Source of the DNA: Erwinia sp. HDF1-3R
Lineage (GTDB): Bacteria; Pseudomonadota; Gammaproteobacteria; Enterobacterales; Enterobacteriaceae
Direction of reading: 5' to 3'
Assembly (NCBI RefSeq): GCF_039621855.1
Contig: NZ_CP155071.1
Location: forward strand, 4,650,001-4,714,000
DNA length: 64,000 nt
How positions within the stretch are numbered: position 1 is the first letter of the stretch; each line of letters opens with the position of its first letter. A program made the translations under genes and the position numbers. The notes beneath the pieces are model-generated. The model ran no database searches, had not been told where the DNA came from, and saw nothing but the letters and a program-made list of their open reading frames with translations. Shown here in pieces: positions 1 through 9,232 of this stretch.

Positions 1-133
1 CCTGATCGAAAAGCGCCTGAATGGCCGGATTCGCCTCCGCGGCCAGCGCGGGAAAGACCAGCGCGGAGGCCGCCAGGGTCAGGCCAGGCACCCAGCGCTG
101 GCACAGGGCGGAGAGCGTTTTTATTTTCATCAT
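1..133 (-). CDS. bcsC: Cellulose operon outer-membrane protein, N-terminal fragment (probably BcsC)
   Basis: Only the first 44 or so residues are inside the window; the gene runs off the left edge. The start is ATG-ATG-AAA a few bases after the bcsB stop, so it is the next gene of the cellulose operon. The visible part is a signal peptide (basic MMKIKT, then a hydrophobic stretch ending FPALAA) followed by a mature start reading EANPAIQALFDQ, which looks like the beginning of a helical TPR array. In type I cellulose operons the gene after bcsB is bcsC, a TPR protein with a C-terminal outer-membrane pore for the glucan. BcsZ, a GH8 endoglucanase, is the alternative, but its usual Cys/Trp-rich mature start is not seen. 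Identity rests mostly on position. Confidence 0.55.
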   Translation of the reverse strand, partial: MMKIKTLSALCQRWVPGLTLAASALVFPALAAEANPAIQALFDQ

Positions 134-138
134 CGTCT

Positions 139-3048
139 TCACTTCTTCTCGCCAGAGGAGCGGGCGTCCTGCTGTGGGTTCAGGCGTTTCCAGGCGTGAC
201 GCCTGAGCAGTGCGCAGGTACTGAGTCCCACCGCCACACAGAGCAGCAGCGCCAGTACAGCCAGCACGACCGCGTGCTGGCTGGCATACCATACGACCAT
301 CATGTACCACGGCATCTGACCGCTCGGAAACTGTGCGCCAACGCGAAAGCTGCGGATGCCGTTTTCATCGGTGATGATTGCCGTATCGCCCCTTATACCG
401 GCGTTAATGCGCGGCAGGGTCAGATCCTCGTGCAGCCGGGCAAGCTGGCTATCATTGGTTGCGATCGTCATCACCACCAGCCGCGTACTGTTCCAGGGTG
501 AGCGATAGCTGATAAATCCGCGCCAGGCATCGTTTGAAGAGAGATAGCGATCGGCATCAACCGCCTGACCAAACCAGTCACCGGTCAGCCAGCTGCGCAG
601 GTTATCCAGCAGCCCAGGTTCTGCTACCCCCAGCTGGGGCCCGTTTATCCTGTAGCGCGTCCCTTCCAGCATGGACTGATTGAAGTCCGTTTGCGTCAGG
701 GTCGATACCGCCAGCACGTCGCTGTTATGCAGCCGTTCATCACGCTGACCGTCCTTTGGCAAGCCGAACATCACCACATTATTGCTCAGCGCCACGCCGG
801 TGGCATTCCCCGAACGTCCGGCCATATCCAGCAGGGTGCTGATTTCCGCGTTGCCCGGTGCCGGAGGGAGCATCAATACGGTCTGTGAATAGTCGGCAAA
901 CCGGCTAAACGGGAAGGATGCGCCGACAAAATAGGAGAGATTGGGCAACAGGGCAAAGTGACGGGTATGGCTCAGATCGATATAAGCGTCATCCTCGATA
1001 TGGCTCTTAATGTTATTACTGGTCAACACGCTACAGGGCGCGGAGGCCTTTGGCGCGATGTTGAAGTAAAACTGCAGCTGGTTGTCGCCGTAAATCAGGT
1101 AGGGATCGAGTTTAAGGGTATATTCTTCCAGCCGCGCATCCCCGCCCAGGCGGTGCCAGATACTCTCCAGCAGGCCGACCTTATTCACGGTCAGGCTGCG
1201 CAGAAAAGTGCCGTTCAGGCTGACGTTAAGCCAGGATTTATCCTCGTCAATCCAGCTTTCGGACGGGAAACGGTAGTTCACCTGGATCGGCAGCGTATCG
1301 CCATCCCAGAGGAACAGATCGGGCGCTGCGCGAAAGTTTACCCGCAGCGCATCGTGCCCAATGCCGGTGGTGGTCAGGCTTTGATCCTTACGCAGCAGCT
1401 CACCGAGGCGAACCGGCCGATCGGTTCTAATCCAGCGCGGGGCGTCCCAGGCTTTGCGCAGCGGCAGGTTCTGCACCCCGACGGCCAGCGTCGAGGCGTC
1501 CATGTCCAGCGGCTGCGTCAGTCGCCAGGCGGCCTGGCGCAGCTCCTCGTCGCTGTTGCCGATCACCAGCATCAGCTTGTAAACCGGGTTAAGCGGGTTG
1601 TCGACCATCTGTAGCGTGGGGCCTGAGACGCGGGGAACGACCAGGCCACCAATGACCTCGCCGGGGCTGGCGAAAACAAAGCCGTTTTTTTCCGGCAGAT
1701 CGTTACGAACGACCGGAAAGTCGATGCCGCGATAGTCGGTTTGTATACCAAGCCAGGAGGCGACGGTGGCCGCCGCGCTGACCTCCCCCGGGGTAATCTG
1801 CTGGCCGAAGATCATTGAAACGCTGGAGGGCGTCATACGCAGCGGATCGATAAACGGACGCGGGAAGTTGCTCAACCTGTTGCCGATATTCAACTGCTGC
1901 CCGTCCAGCGACAGCGTCGAATTTGGCAGGATAGTGAGCTGGTAAAGGCTGCCGCTGTCGCGTTCGCACAGCAGCTGGTCGGCCTCATTGATTTTGAAGC
2001 TCAGGTTATTGCTGGAAACCACCATCGCCGCAGGAATATCCAGCTGATAATCCTGGCTGGCGCTGTCTGAGGCGCTTAACGGCAGCGTGCCCAGCGGCTG
2101 GCCATTGAGCATCAGCTGGAGCGAGGTGTTGCGGGCGGCCAGCGCGGGCGAAACCCGAAGCGACAGATTCATTCGCGCATTCGTGACCACTTCATCCGCT
2201 GGCAGCGTGAAAACAATCCCGGACTGTAGCTGCCTGCCGGTCAGCAGCATTCCTCTGGGCTGGCCCATCTGTCCGACCGTCACGGTGGTGGAGAGCGGCT
2301 GGTTGATAATCAGGCTGCTCGCGGGCGGCGCGGCGGAATCCACGGGCGGCAGCGGCGGCAAGCCAGCGGGTAGCGGGGAAGAGCTCGCCTGCGCGGAGGG
2401 CTGCGCGCTGTCAGTCGGTGCCGCGTCGGCTGGGGCGGACTGGTTTGCACTCTCGGTCGGTGTCATGCCCGCTGGCGCAGCCTGGGTTGCACTCTCGGTC
2501 GGTGTCATGCCCGCTGGCGCAGCCTGGGCTGCACTCTCGGTCGGTGTCATGCCCGCTGGCGCAGCCTGGGCTGCACTCTCGGTCGGTGGCATGCCCGCTG
2601 GCACAGCCTGGGCTGCGCTACCGTTCGGTGTTGACTGCACAGGCTCGACTGCCTGCGGCTGCCCGGTATTCATCACGGGCGGCTGACTCTTTTGCATCGG
2701 CGTGGCGGCAGGCTGCATCCCCGCGTCTGTCGCGCTGCTCTGCGGGAGTGCCGCAGCATCCGCAGATGGAGTCGCGCTGTTCTGCGGGAGTGCCGCGGCA
2801 TCCGCAGATGGAGTCGCGCTGTTCTGCGGGAGTGGCGCAGTATCCACAGATGGAGTCGCGCTGTTCTGCGGCTGGCCGCCGTTCTGTACCGCGTTCGCAC
2901 TGGACTGCGCTGCCGGGGTACTGACGTCGGCAGGCGGAGGAATGCTTGATAGCGCACCGCTATCCTGCGTGACGCTGTCAGGCGCAGCCCATACGCTGTT
3001 CAGGGTCAACAGACCCCCAACGCAGAGTGCAGATATCAGTCGCTTCAT
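139..3048 (-). CDS. bcsB: Cellulose synthase regulatory/periplasmic subunit BcsB with expanded repeat region
   Basis: BcsB is the periplasmic, membrane-anchored partner of BcsA and guides the nascent glucan across the periplasm. The 969-residue product has a signal peptide (MKRLISALC to VWAA), a low-complexity Ala/Pro/Ser/Thr/Gln region of about 200 residues, then the BcsB body with two carbohydrate-binding/flavodoxin-like halves. It ends with one C-terminal membrane helix (residues about 925-950) and a basic tail, the helix that docks on BcsA. E. coli BcsB is about 780 residues; the extra length here is the N-terminal repeat region, which contains two different 14-residue repeats. The start overlaps the end of bcsA by 4 bases (ATGA), so translation is probably coupled. 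bcsC follows within a few bases. Confidence 0.95.
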   Translation of the reverse strand: MKRLISALCVGGLLTLNSVWAAPDSVTQDSGALSSIPPPADVSTPAAQSSANAVQNGGQPQNSATPSVDTAPLPQNSATPSADAAALPQNSATPSADAAALPQSSATDAGMQPAATPMQKSQPPVMNTGQPQAVEPVQSTPNGSAAQAVPAGMPPTESAAQAAPAGMTPTESAAQAAPAGMTPTESATQAAPAGMTPTESANQSAPADAAPTDSAQPSAQASSSPLPAGLPPLPPVDSAAPPASSLIINQPLSTTVTVGQMGQPRGMLLTGRQLQSGIVFTLPADEVVTNARMNLSLRVSPALAARNTSLQLMLNGQPLGTLPLSASDSASQDYQLDIPAAMVVSSNNLSFKINEADQLLCERDSGSLYQLTILPNSTLSLDGQQLNIGNRLSNFPRPFIDPLRMTPSSVSMIFGQQITPGEVSAAATVASWLGIQTDYRGIDFPVVRNDLPEKNGFVFASPGEVIGGLVVPRVSGPTLQMVDNPLNPVYKLMLVIGNSDEELRQAAWRLTQPLDMDASTLAVGVQNLPLRKAWDAPRWIRTDRPVRLGELLRKDQSLTTTGIGHDALRVNFRAAPDLFLWDGDTLPIQVNYRFPSESWIDEDKSWLNVSLNGTFLRSLTVNKVGLLESIWHRLGGDARLEEYTLKLDPYLIYGDNQLQFYFNIAPKASAPCSVLTSNNIKSHIEDDAYIDLSHTRHFALLPNLSYFVGASFPFSRFADYSQTVLMLPPAPGNAEISTLLDMAGRSGNATGVALSNNVVMFGLPKDGQRDERLHNSDVLAVSTLTQTDFNQSMLEGTRYRINGPQLGVAEPGLLDNLRSWLTGDWFGQAVDADRYLSSNDAWRGFISYRSPWNSTRLVVMTIATNDSQLARLHEDLTLPRINAGIRGDTAIITDENGIRSFRVGAQFPSGQMPWYMMVVWYASQHAVVLAVLALLLCVAVGLSTCALLRRHAWKRLNPQQDARSSGEKK
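2410..2619 (-). repeat. 42-bp coding tandem repeat in bcsB (five 14-residue units)
   Basis: Five consecutive 14-residue units of the form SAAQAAPAGMTPTE cover residues about 144-213 of BcsB. The middle copies are nearly identical at DNA level and the outer ones degenerate (last copy SANQSAPADAAPTD). A period of 42 bp keeps the reading frame when copies are gained or lost. The region lies between the signal peptide and the folded BcsB body and looks like a flexible periplasmic linker. Confidence 0.9.
2728..2871 (-). repeat. 42-bp coding tandem repeat in bcsB (PQNSATPSADAAAL units)
   Basis: Three and a half units of 14 residues (PQNSATPSADAAAL and variants) cover residues about 60-107 of BcsB. 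The sequence is unrelated to the second repeat block further along the same protein but has the same 42-bp period. It keeps frame and is probably unstructured. Confidence 0.88.
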
Positions 3049-5147
3049 GCTACGCCATCCTCTTCAGCCTTAGCGGCCGGACGTTGATCTTTATTGCGTC
3101 GGTCTTTCCAGGTCAGCCAGAACAGTTCGAATACGGTACGAATGATGGTCAGCAGCGAACGCAGCGGTTTATCTTTTGGCCCCTCAGGCCGAATCCAGGC
3201 ATCCGCGCGGGAGAGCACCACGCGTACCAGTTCACGGCGGCGTGAAAGGGGAATTTCATCAAACTGCAGGCGAATAACGTCCTTTTCTGCGCCGATAATC
3301 CCCACCGGGATAGAGATCGCCCCGGACTGTAGCATCAGATCTATCGCTTCAATAGCGTCACTTTCATGACGGCTGTCCGGGGCGATAACCTGCGCCCCGC
3401 CCATCGACAGATTGACCGTCTTGCTGCGCGAGCTGATGCCGCTGGCGTAGTGGAGTATCACCGGCAGCGTCACCGCGACGCGGATGGTTTTACGCGTTTG
3501 CTTCGTTTCACGGGCGACGGCAATGGCCGCCATCAGGATAATCAGGCTGAATATCGCCCAGCCGACGTTTAACGCGATAACCCAGGGATCGACGCCAAAA
3601 TAGTCATGGGCCACGGCGCGCACAATGCCGTAGACAACGCCAATAAACAGCAGGATGGCGCAGATAACGTGCGGCCGCACAATATTAAAGTCGAAGAAGC
3701 CCACATCCAGCAGCCCTCCTTTATCCGTCACGTTAAACTTGCCATGCTTCGGTGAAATCATTGTCAGCAGGGTGGGGATAATCAGGTGGAACGCCATTAC
3801 CGTTTCGTAGATTTCCCCCCAGAAGGTGGCGCGAAAGCGGCCATTCATGCGCGAGTTAACGTAGAGCGACATAAACAGGTGCGGCAATACGTAAGCAAAA
3901 ATCAGGCTGGCCGAAGAGTGAATAATATTCAGGTTAAACAGCAGGTAAGCCAGCGGCGCGGTCAGGAAGATCACGCGCGGCAGGCCAAACTGAAAGTGCA
4001 GCATGGCATTGAGATAGCACAGCCGCTGCTGCCACTTCAGACCGCGCCCCAGCAGGGGATTATCAACGCGAAAAATCTGCGTCATGCCGCGCGCCCAGCG
4101 GGTACGCTGCACCACATGCAGGCCGAGACGCTCGGTCGCCAGCCCTGCCGCCAGCGGCAGCGCAAGAAAGGCTGACTTCCAGCCACGGCGCTGCATTTTC
4201 AGCGCGGTATGCGCATCTTCGGTCACCGTCTCAGTCGCAAAGCCACCGATTTCTTCCAGCGCTGAACGGCGGATCACCGCGCAGGAGCCGCAGAAAAAGG
4301 TGGCATTCCAGTTATCATTCCCCTGCTGCACCGGGCCGTAAAAGAGCGCGCCTTCGTTAGGGATTTCACGCGCCGCTTTGAGATTGCGTTCAAAAGGATC
4401 GGGCGAATAGAAGTAGTGCGGCGTTTGCAGCAGCGCCAGTTTGGGATCTTTCAGAAAGGGCGCGACGGTCGCCTGCAGGAAAGCGCGGGTCGCCACGTGG
4501 TCGCAGTCAAAAACGGTGATCAGTTCGCCTTTGGTGATGTGCATCGCATGGTTAAGATTGCCTGCCTTGGCGTGGCGGTTATCATCGCGGGTGATATAAC
4601 CGACGCCAGCATCGGCGGCAAAAACGGCGAATTCACTACGCTTGCCGTCATCCAGCAGGTAAATTTTGATTTTATCGCGCGGATAATCAATGCACTGCGC
4701 GGCCAGCACCGTATCACGCACCACGTCGAGACTTTCGTTATAGCTGGGGACATAGATATCTACCGTCGGCCACAGGCGAATATCATCAGGCATTGGCTCA
4801 ATGGTTCGCTTTAGCGGCCATGATGTTTGCAGGTAGCCCAGAATGAGGATTAGCCAGACATACAGCTCGGCAATAAATAAACCAATTCCCAGAATGGCTT
4901 CCACTTCCGAATTAAACGCCAGCGTCTGCGTCGCGCGCCAGTATATATAACGCGTTGACATCAGGGCAGAAAGAAACACCATGACCATAGAGACGTTGCG
5001 GCTTTTGCTGAAGCCCAACATAAATAAAATCGCGATGCCGATCAGGCCAAAAATATACTGCTTCTGGCTGTCCATAGGCGTGATCACAATCACTGCGGCC
5101 AGCGGAAATAACACCAGTAGCAGAAGGTAGTACAGGCCTTTTTTCAT
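3045..5147 (-). CDS. bcsA: Cellulose synthase catalytic subunit BcsA (UDP-forming, c-di-GMP activated)
   Basis: BcsA polymerises UDP-glucose into beta-1,4-glucan and threads it through the inner membrane. The 700-residue protein has N-terminal membrane helices and a GT2 domain with all landmarks: DD at 166-167, DCD at 214-216, TED at 309-311 and QRTRW at 347-351. More membrane helices follow, then a C-terminal PilZ domain with RKTIR at 552-556 and NLSMGG at 579-584, the two motifs that bind c-di-GMP. The enzyme therefore looks active and c-di-GMP controlled. It lacks the long N-terminal extension of the 872-residue E. coli K-12 enzyme, as expected for type I operons. It lies about 95 bases after bcsQ and overlaps bcsB by 4 bases. 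Confidence 0.97.
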   Translation of the reverse strand: MKKGLYYLLLLVLFPLAAVIVITPMDSQKQYIFGLIGIAILFMLGFSKSRNVSMVMVFLSALMSTRYIYWRATQTLAFNSEVEAILGIGLFIAELYVWLILILGYLQTSWPLKRTIEPMPDDIRLWPTVDIYVPSYNESLDVVRDTVLAAQCIDYPRDKIKIYLLDDGKRSEFAVFAADAGVGYITRDDNRHAKAGNLNHAMHITKGELITVFDCDHVATRAFLQATVAPFLKDPKLALLQTPHYFYSPDPFERNLKAAREIPNEGALFYGPVQQGNDNWNATFFCGSCAVIRRSALEEIGGFATETVTEDAHTALKMQRRGWKSAFLALPLAAGLATERLGLHVVQRTRWARGMTQIFRVDNPLLGRGLKWQQRLCYLNAMLHFQFGLPRVIFLTAPLAYLLFNLNIIHSSASLIFAYVLPHLFMSLYVNSRMNGRFRATFWGEIYETVMAFHLIIPTLLTMISPKHGKFNVTDKGGLLDVGFFDFNIVRPHVICAILLFIGVVYGIVRAVAHDYFGVDPWVIALNVGWAIFSLIILMAAIAVARETKQTRKTIRVAVTLPVILHYASGISSRSKTVNLSMGGAQVIAPDSRHESDAIEAIDLMLQSGAISIPVGIIGAEKDVIRLQFDEIPLSRRRELVRVVLSRADAWIRPEGPKDKPLRSLLTIIRTVFELFWLTWKDRRNKDQRPAAKAEEDGVA

Positions 5148-5242
5148 AAGTCATCCTGGAAACGAAACTATTATTCTGTGTCGTAGCGCAGGCACGCCAC
5201 GGGATGTCGGCTTTCCCTGCCTTTAGTGCCGTGCTGCGTGCG

Positions 5243-6034
5243 CTATCGTAGCGGAGCGTGCATTTCACCGTCGCCGACGGTGATATTAAGCAGTGCGGCA
5301 ATGCGTTTGCTGATAATTTCAATATCAAAGGCTGCGCTGGAAACCGGACTAAATTCAAAAACAGACTGCTGTGAAGCATTGGCTTCCGCTACGCTTTCAT
5401 CGCGGTTAATCACGCCTAATAACCTGTCGCCAAGCCGCTGCTGCATAAAAGCGGTGACGTCACGGCTGATATTACGGCGGCTGTCGCTCTGGTTCAGGAC
5501 AAAATAGTGCCCCGCACGATGGTTAAGCGCGCCGCCAATCATTTTGTCATTTTCGATTTGTGGCAGCAGTGACAGCGACGCGGTATCGGCCAGTAATACC
5601 ACCAGATGCAGGTCGGCAAGCGCTGACATTGCCTTTAATGCAGGGCCAGGGCCGGGCGGAAAATCGGCCACAATCACCAGGCCAGGGTAGTTAAGCACGC
5701 TGTGCAGACCGCGGATAAGAAAGTTGGCGTCGTGGGTCAGGTTATGTTCAAAGGTGATACGCTGCTCTTCTGTCACTTCCCCATAGGGCATAACAAAAAT
5801 ATTGCCGCCGGTGGTGAGGATCGACTGGCTCCAGTCCGGCGCATCGGCCGATTTGGCCACAAAACCGCGCCCGTCAGACAGGGGCACACCAAAATGCAGG
5901 CGCAGGGCGTTTTGCACATCAAAATCTATGGCCAGCACTTTGCTGCCCGCACGGGCCAGTGTATAGGCCAGATTGGCAGCCAGGGTGGTTTTACCCACGC
6001 CGCCCTTAGGAGAACAAACACAAACTAACGGCAT
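5243..6034 (-). CDS. bcsQ: Cellulose operon ParA/MinD-like ATPase BcsQ
   Basis: BcsQ (YhjQ) is a MinD/ParA-type ATPase needed for assembly and polar localisation of the cellulose machinery. The 263-residue protein begins MPLVCVCSPKGGVGKTT, a complete deviant Walker A (KGGVGKTT), followed by LAIDFDVQ and VIVADFPPGPGP, the positions of the P-loop ATPase switch motifs. Length and position match the family. The start lies inside the end of bcsO (10-base overlap). Frame and key residues are intact, unlike E. coli K-12, where bcsQ carries a stop codon. Confidence 0.93.
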   Translation of the reverse strand: MPLVCVCSPKGGVGKTTLAANLAYTLARAGSKVLAIDFDVQNALRLHFGVPLSDGRGFVAKSADAPDWSQSILTTGGNIFVMPYGEVTEEQRITFEHNLTHDANFLIRGLHSVLNYPGLVIVADFPPGPGPALKAMSALADLHLVVLLADTASLSLLPQIENDKMIGGALNHRAGHYFVLNQSDSRRNISRDVTAFMQQRLGDRLLGVINRDESVAEANASQQSVFEFSPVSSAAFDIEIISKRIAALLNITVGDGEMHAPLR

Positions 6035-6918
6035 GAGGCGATTCTCTCCAGCAGGGGTTGTAGCAAGGTGTCTTTCGATAACAGTCCCGCCGATGCGGCA
6101 GGCGTAGCGCTGAATAACTGTTTAAAGCGCGCCTGCTCCGTCTGCGGAACGGCTGTGCTCTGAGGCTGAGTGCGAGAAAACGGCGGCTTCATAGCAGCGG
6201 CAAGAGTCTGCGCAGTAGAAAACGGAGACTGCGTGCCAGCAGGCTGGGTCTGAGCGGTAGAAAACGGAGGCTGCGTGCCAGCGGGCTGGGTGTCAGCGGT
6301 AGAAAACGGAGGCTGCGTGCCAGCGGCCAGATCCTGTGTGTTGGGTGGCTGCAACGCCGGTTCAGCCGGACCGAGCAGGGCTGAAATATTGTCAAGCAGC
6401 GAACCTCCCGGCTGAGCGGCGGGCTTTGCGGCGGCAAATACTGCCACGCTCTGCTGCTGCGCGGGCGGCGGTGATAACTCCGGCTGCCCCGCCTGTGCTG
6501 GCGCGTTGAGCAGCTGAGACAGCACCGGCTGTCCAGCCTGTGCTGGCGCGTTTTGCGCCTGTGACAGTATCGGCTGCCCCGCCTGTGCTGGCGCGTTGAG
6601 CAACGGTGACAGCCCCGACTGTCCAGCCTGTGCTGGCGCGTTTTGCGACGGTAATACGGGCTGGGCAGCCTGCACGGATAAAGTTTGCGGTGGTACGCTG
6701 GCCGGACTAAACGCCCGTGCGTCGGCGGGCTGCGGCACAACAACGTCAATACGCTGACCGTTGCCCAGCGCGGACTCTGCGCTCCCGGACATTAACTGCC
6801 GGATGATCGCCCAGTTCGTATTATCGGCATGCCGCGTTTGGTCGGACATATCCTTGAATTCTATATGGTTAGTTTGCGTTTTTTCTTTAAAACGCTGCAG
6901 GTCATCATAGCTTTTCAT
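6025..6918 (-). CDS. bcsO: Cellulose biosynthesis protein BcsO (proline-rich, repeat-containing)
   Basis: The N-terminus MKSYDDLQRFKEKTQTNHI followed by FKDMSDQ matches what I remember of BcsO, a proline-rich accessory protein found at the head of type I cellulose operons in enterobacteria; its exact role is not known. About 297 residues. After a short conserved N-terminal segment the protein is nearly all Pro/Gln/Ala/Ser/Thr low complexity with two tandem-repeat tracts and no membrane segment or signal peptide. A start 16 codons upstream is open, but the MKSYDD start is chosen by family resemblance; the ribosome site before it is weak. It overlaps bcsQ by 10 bases and heads the operon, so the cellulose promoter should lie just upstream. 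Confidence 0.8.
   Translation of the reverse strand: MKSYDDLQRFKEKTQTNHIEFKDMSDQTRHADNTNWAIIRQLMSGSAESALGNGQRIDVVVPQPADARAFSPASVPPQTLSVQAAQPVLPSQNAPAQAGQSGLSPLLNAPAQAGQPILSQAQNAPAQAGQPVLSQLLNAPAQAGQPELSPPPAQQQSVAVFAAAKPAAQPGGSLLDNISALLGPAEPALQPPNTQDLAAGTQPPFSTADTQPAGTQPPFSTAQTQPAGTQSPFSTAQTLAAAMKPPFSRTQPQSTAVPQTEQARFKQLFSATPAASAGLLSKDTLLQPLLERIASCR
6205..6326 (-). repeat. 42-bp coding repeat in bcsO (TQPAGTQPPFSTA-type units)
   Basis: Three 14-residue units containing the core GTQPPFSTA are encoded with exact 42-bp spacing (the AGAAAACGGAG core recurs near 6217, 6259 and 6301 on the plus strand). Copies differ by a few bases. A fourth, degenerate copy (MKPPFSRTQ) follows towards the C-terminus. 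Confidence 0.85.
6476..6655 (-). repeat. 45-bp coding repeat in bcsO (NAPAQAGQPxLSxxx units)
   Basis: Four 15-residue units with the invariant core NAPAQAGQ are encoded with exact 45-bp spacing (GCCTGTGCTG recurs at 6491, 6536, 6581 and 6626 on the plus strand). The DNA of the cores is almost identical, which suggests recent duplication. Confidence 0.9.
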
Positions 6919-7242
6919 AGGAATTGCCGCGCTGATTAGGAAATTTCGCGGCAATATAACATACAATTTTTATTTGCATCAGAATCTTCTTGCCGCCTGT
7001 ATTACATCAGTTTGCCGAATAATTAACTATATAGTAAAAATTGAAAACCGGATTATTCAGGCGGAAGAATGATCTTAAGATTATTTGGCTTAGCGCATTT
7101 ATTTTACCCAGGTAATTATTTACCTTAACCTTTCTGCCGCCGGGCCAGGATCAGGGCGAGTCGTCATCCCGCTTCGCGAATGCTTTATTTTTACTAATGA
7201 GAACCGACGCAGAACCTTTATCGTCTGCGCCGGTTTTTCCTG
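6919..7242. other. Intergenic: bcs promoter region and end of dpp operon
   Basis: No gene is visible. The half next to bcsO is AT-rich and should hold the leftward cellulose promoter, though no convincing -35/-10 pair stands out. At 7202-7235 there is an inverted repeat (AACCGACGCAGA, then TCTGCGCCGGTT, one mismatch) followed on the plus strand by TTTTT. It lies just after the dpp operon but its T-run is on the opposite strand, so its use as the dpp terminator is doubtful. Confidence 0.5.
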
Positions 7243-8247
7243 TCAGCCGGGGATCGGCTGGCCTTCATCCCTGTCCACGGCGAAGCAGGCGATCTGCTGA
7301 TCCCCGTACTGCTTCAGGCTGGGCTGAAACTGGGTGCAGGGACCAAACCGACGGTGGCAGCGGGCATTGAATGCGCAACCCGGCGGCGGATTCAGCGGGC
7401 TGGGCAGCTCGCCGGTCAGCTTGATACGTTCGCGGCGCTCGTCCGGGTTCAGACGCGGCGTAGCGGAAAGCAGGGCCTGTGTATAGGGGTGGCGCGGATT
7501 GGCAAAAATCGCGGCTTTACTGCCGCGCTCCACGCAGCGTCCCAGGTACATCACCATTACCTCATCCGCAATGTGCTCCACCACGGAGAGATCGTGGGAG
7601 ATAAATACATAGGAGAGGCCAAGTTCCTGCTGCAAATCCATCATCAGGTTCAGCACCTGGGCGCGCACGGAGACATCCAGCGCCGATACCGGCTCATCGG
7701 CAATCAGCACGTCCGGATCCAGCATCAGCCCCCTGGCGATCGCGATACGCTGGCGCTGCCCGCCGGAGAACATATGCGGATAACGATCGTAATGCTCGGT
7801 TTTCAGCCCCACCTTCGCCATCATCGCCAGCACCTTGTCGCGGCGCTCAGCTTTGTTCAGGCCGGTGTTAATCAGCAGCGGCTCCTCCAGGATCTGGCTG
7901 ACTTTCTTACGCGGGTTCAGCGATCCATAGGGATTCTGAAAAACGATCTGGATCTTCTGACGACGCAGCTTTTGCGCGTGCGGATCGTGCCTGAGCAGAT
8001 CCTGACCCTGATAAAATAGCTGCCCTTCGGTCGGCGTTTCAATCATCGTCAGCAGGCGACCCAGCGTCGATTTTCCGCAGCCGGACTCACCGACGACCGC
8101 CAGCGTTTTACCGCGCTCCAGGTCAAAGGAGACGCCGTCCAGCGCTTTAACCAGCCGCTCCTGGCCAAACAGTCCCTTCTTCACCGGATAGTGTTTTTTC
8201 AGATCGATCGCCTGCATCAGCAGCGTCGAATGTTGTTCAGGCTTCAT
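7243..8247 (-). CDS. dppF: Dipeptide ABC transporter ATP-binding protein DppF
   Basis: Second ATPase of the DppBCDF dipeptide (and haem/5-aminolevulinate) importer on the cytoplasmic side. The chosen start [13 protein letters not shown] gives 334 residues, the E. coli length; a longer open frame upstream lies over dppD and is not used. Motifs: Walker [13 protein letters not shown]-loop region [13 protein letters not shown], signature [14 protein letters not shown], Walker [16 protein letters not shown]-loop [10 protein letters not shown]. The C-terminal oligopeptide/dipeptide extension has the cysteines [10 protein letters not shown] usual in this subfamily. The start overlaps the end of dppD by 11 bases, with a good ribosome site before it. 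Confidence 0.96.
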   Translation of the reverse strand: MKPEQHSTLLMQAIDLKKHYPVKKGLFGQERLVKALDGVSFDLERGKTLAVVGESGCGKSTLGRLLTMIETPTEGQLFYQGQDLLRHDPHAQKLRRQKIQIVFQNPYGSLNPRKKVSQILEEPLLINTGLNKAERRDKVLAMMAKVGLKTEHYDRYPHMFSGGQRQRIAIARGLMLDPDVLIADEPVSALDVSVRAQVLNLMMDLQQELGLSYVFISHDLSVVEHIADEVMVMYLGRCVERGSKAAIFANPRHPYTQALLSATPRLNPDERRERIKLTGELPSPLNPPPGCAFNARCHRRFGPCTQFQPSLKQYGDQQIACFAVDRDEGQPIPG

Positions 8248-9223
8248 AGGTGGGTCTCCCGGCATCGTCCAGCGGGTAATGACATTTGGACTGACGCCCC
8301 GCAATATTACGTAGTTCAGGCTCTTCAACCCGGCAGCGGTCGTTAGCATAGGGGCAGCGTGGATTAAGCAGGCAGCCGTTTGGCCGGTCATATTTACCCG
8401 GTACCACGCCCGGGAGCGAGGCCAGCCGCGCTTTGTCTGCCGCAAACTCCGGCAGCGCGCGCAGCAGCGCCTGGGTATAGGGATGACGGGGCGCCTTAAA
8501 AATATCCACTGCTTTACCGGTTTCCACCACCTGCCCGGCATACATCACGATGATATGCTGCGCGGCCTCGGCCACCAGCGCCAGGTCGTGCGTGATCAGG
8601 ATCAGCGCCATATTCTCCTGACGCTGAAGATCGAGCAGCAGCTCAATGATCTGCGCCTGAATGGTCACGTCGAGCGCCGTTGTCGGCTCATCAGCAATCA
8701 GCAGCTTCGGACGGCAGGCAATGGCCATGGCGATCATCACGCGCTGGCTCATACCGCCGGAGAGCTGGTGCGGATAGACGTCAAGGCGCGATGATGGGTC
8801 GGGAATACCCACCTGATTCAGCAGATCGATAGCGCGCTGGCGGCGTGTACTGCGGTTGCCCCCCTGATGCACCTTAATCGCTTCCATAATCTGGTAGCCG
8901 ACGGTGTAGCACGGGTTCAGGCTGGTCATCGGATCCTGAAATATCATCGCCACTTCTGACCCCACCAGCTGGCGGCGCTCCTTTTCGGAGATGCGCATCA
9001 GATCGCGTTGGTTAAACTCCAGCTTTTCCGCCTTTACGGTGCCGGGATAGTCAATCAGCCCCATGATCGCCAGTGAGCTAACCGATTTTCCGGAGCCGGA
9101 TTCCCCGACGATACCCACCACCTGGCCCTGTTCAACCTGATAGCTGATGCGATCTACCGCGCGAAACGGCGTCTTAGCGTCGCCGAAGTGGACCGACAGT
9201 TGGTCTAAATTTAATAATGCCAT
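8237..9223 (-). CDS. dppD: Dipeptide ABC transporter ATP-binding protein DppD
   Basis: First ATPase of the Dpp importer; it pairs with DppF to drive dipeptide uptake. 328 residues, one more than E. coli. Walker [13 protein letters not shown]-loop [13 protein letters not shown], signature [14 protein letters not shown], Walker [15 protein letters not shown]-loop [11 protein letters not shown], and a C-terminal cysteine region ([16 protein letters not shown]). It lies 9 bases after dppC and overlaps dppF, consistent with one polycistronic dppABCDF message. Confidence 0.96.
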   Translation of the reverse strand: MALLNLDQLSVHFGDAKTPFRAVDRISYQVEQGQVVGIVGESGSGKSVSSLAIMGLIDYPGTVKAEKLEFNQRDLMRISEKERRQLVGSEVAMIFQDPMTSLNPCYTVGYQIMEAIKVHQGGNRSTRRQRAIDLLNQVGIPDPSSRLDVYPHQLSGGMSQRVMIAMAIACRPKLLIADEPTTALDVTIQAQIIELLLDLQRQENMALILITHDLALVAEAAQHIIVMYAGQVVETGKAVDIFKAPRHPYTQALLRALPEFAADKARLASLPGVVPGKYDRPNGCLLNPRCPYANDRCRVEEPELRNIAGRQSKCHYPLDDAGRPTYEA

Positions 9224-9232
9224 CGGATGCCT

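Noticed and set aside
5148..5242. Small gene between bcsQ and bcsA
   Set aside because: Short gap has no open frame with a start, ribosome site and plausible protein.
7202..7235. Strong terminator for the dpp operon
   Set aside because: The stem is clear but its T-run is on the plus strand, the wrong side for dpp; no plus-strand gene ends here.
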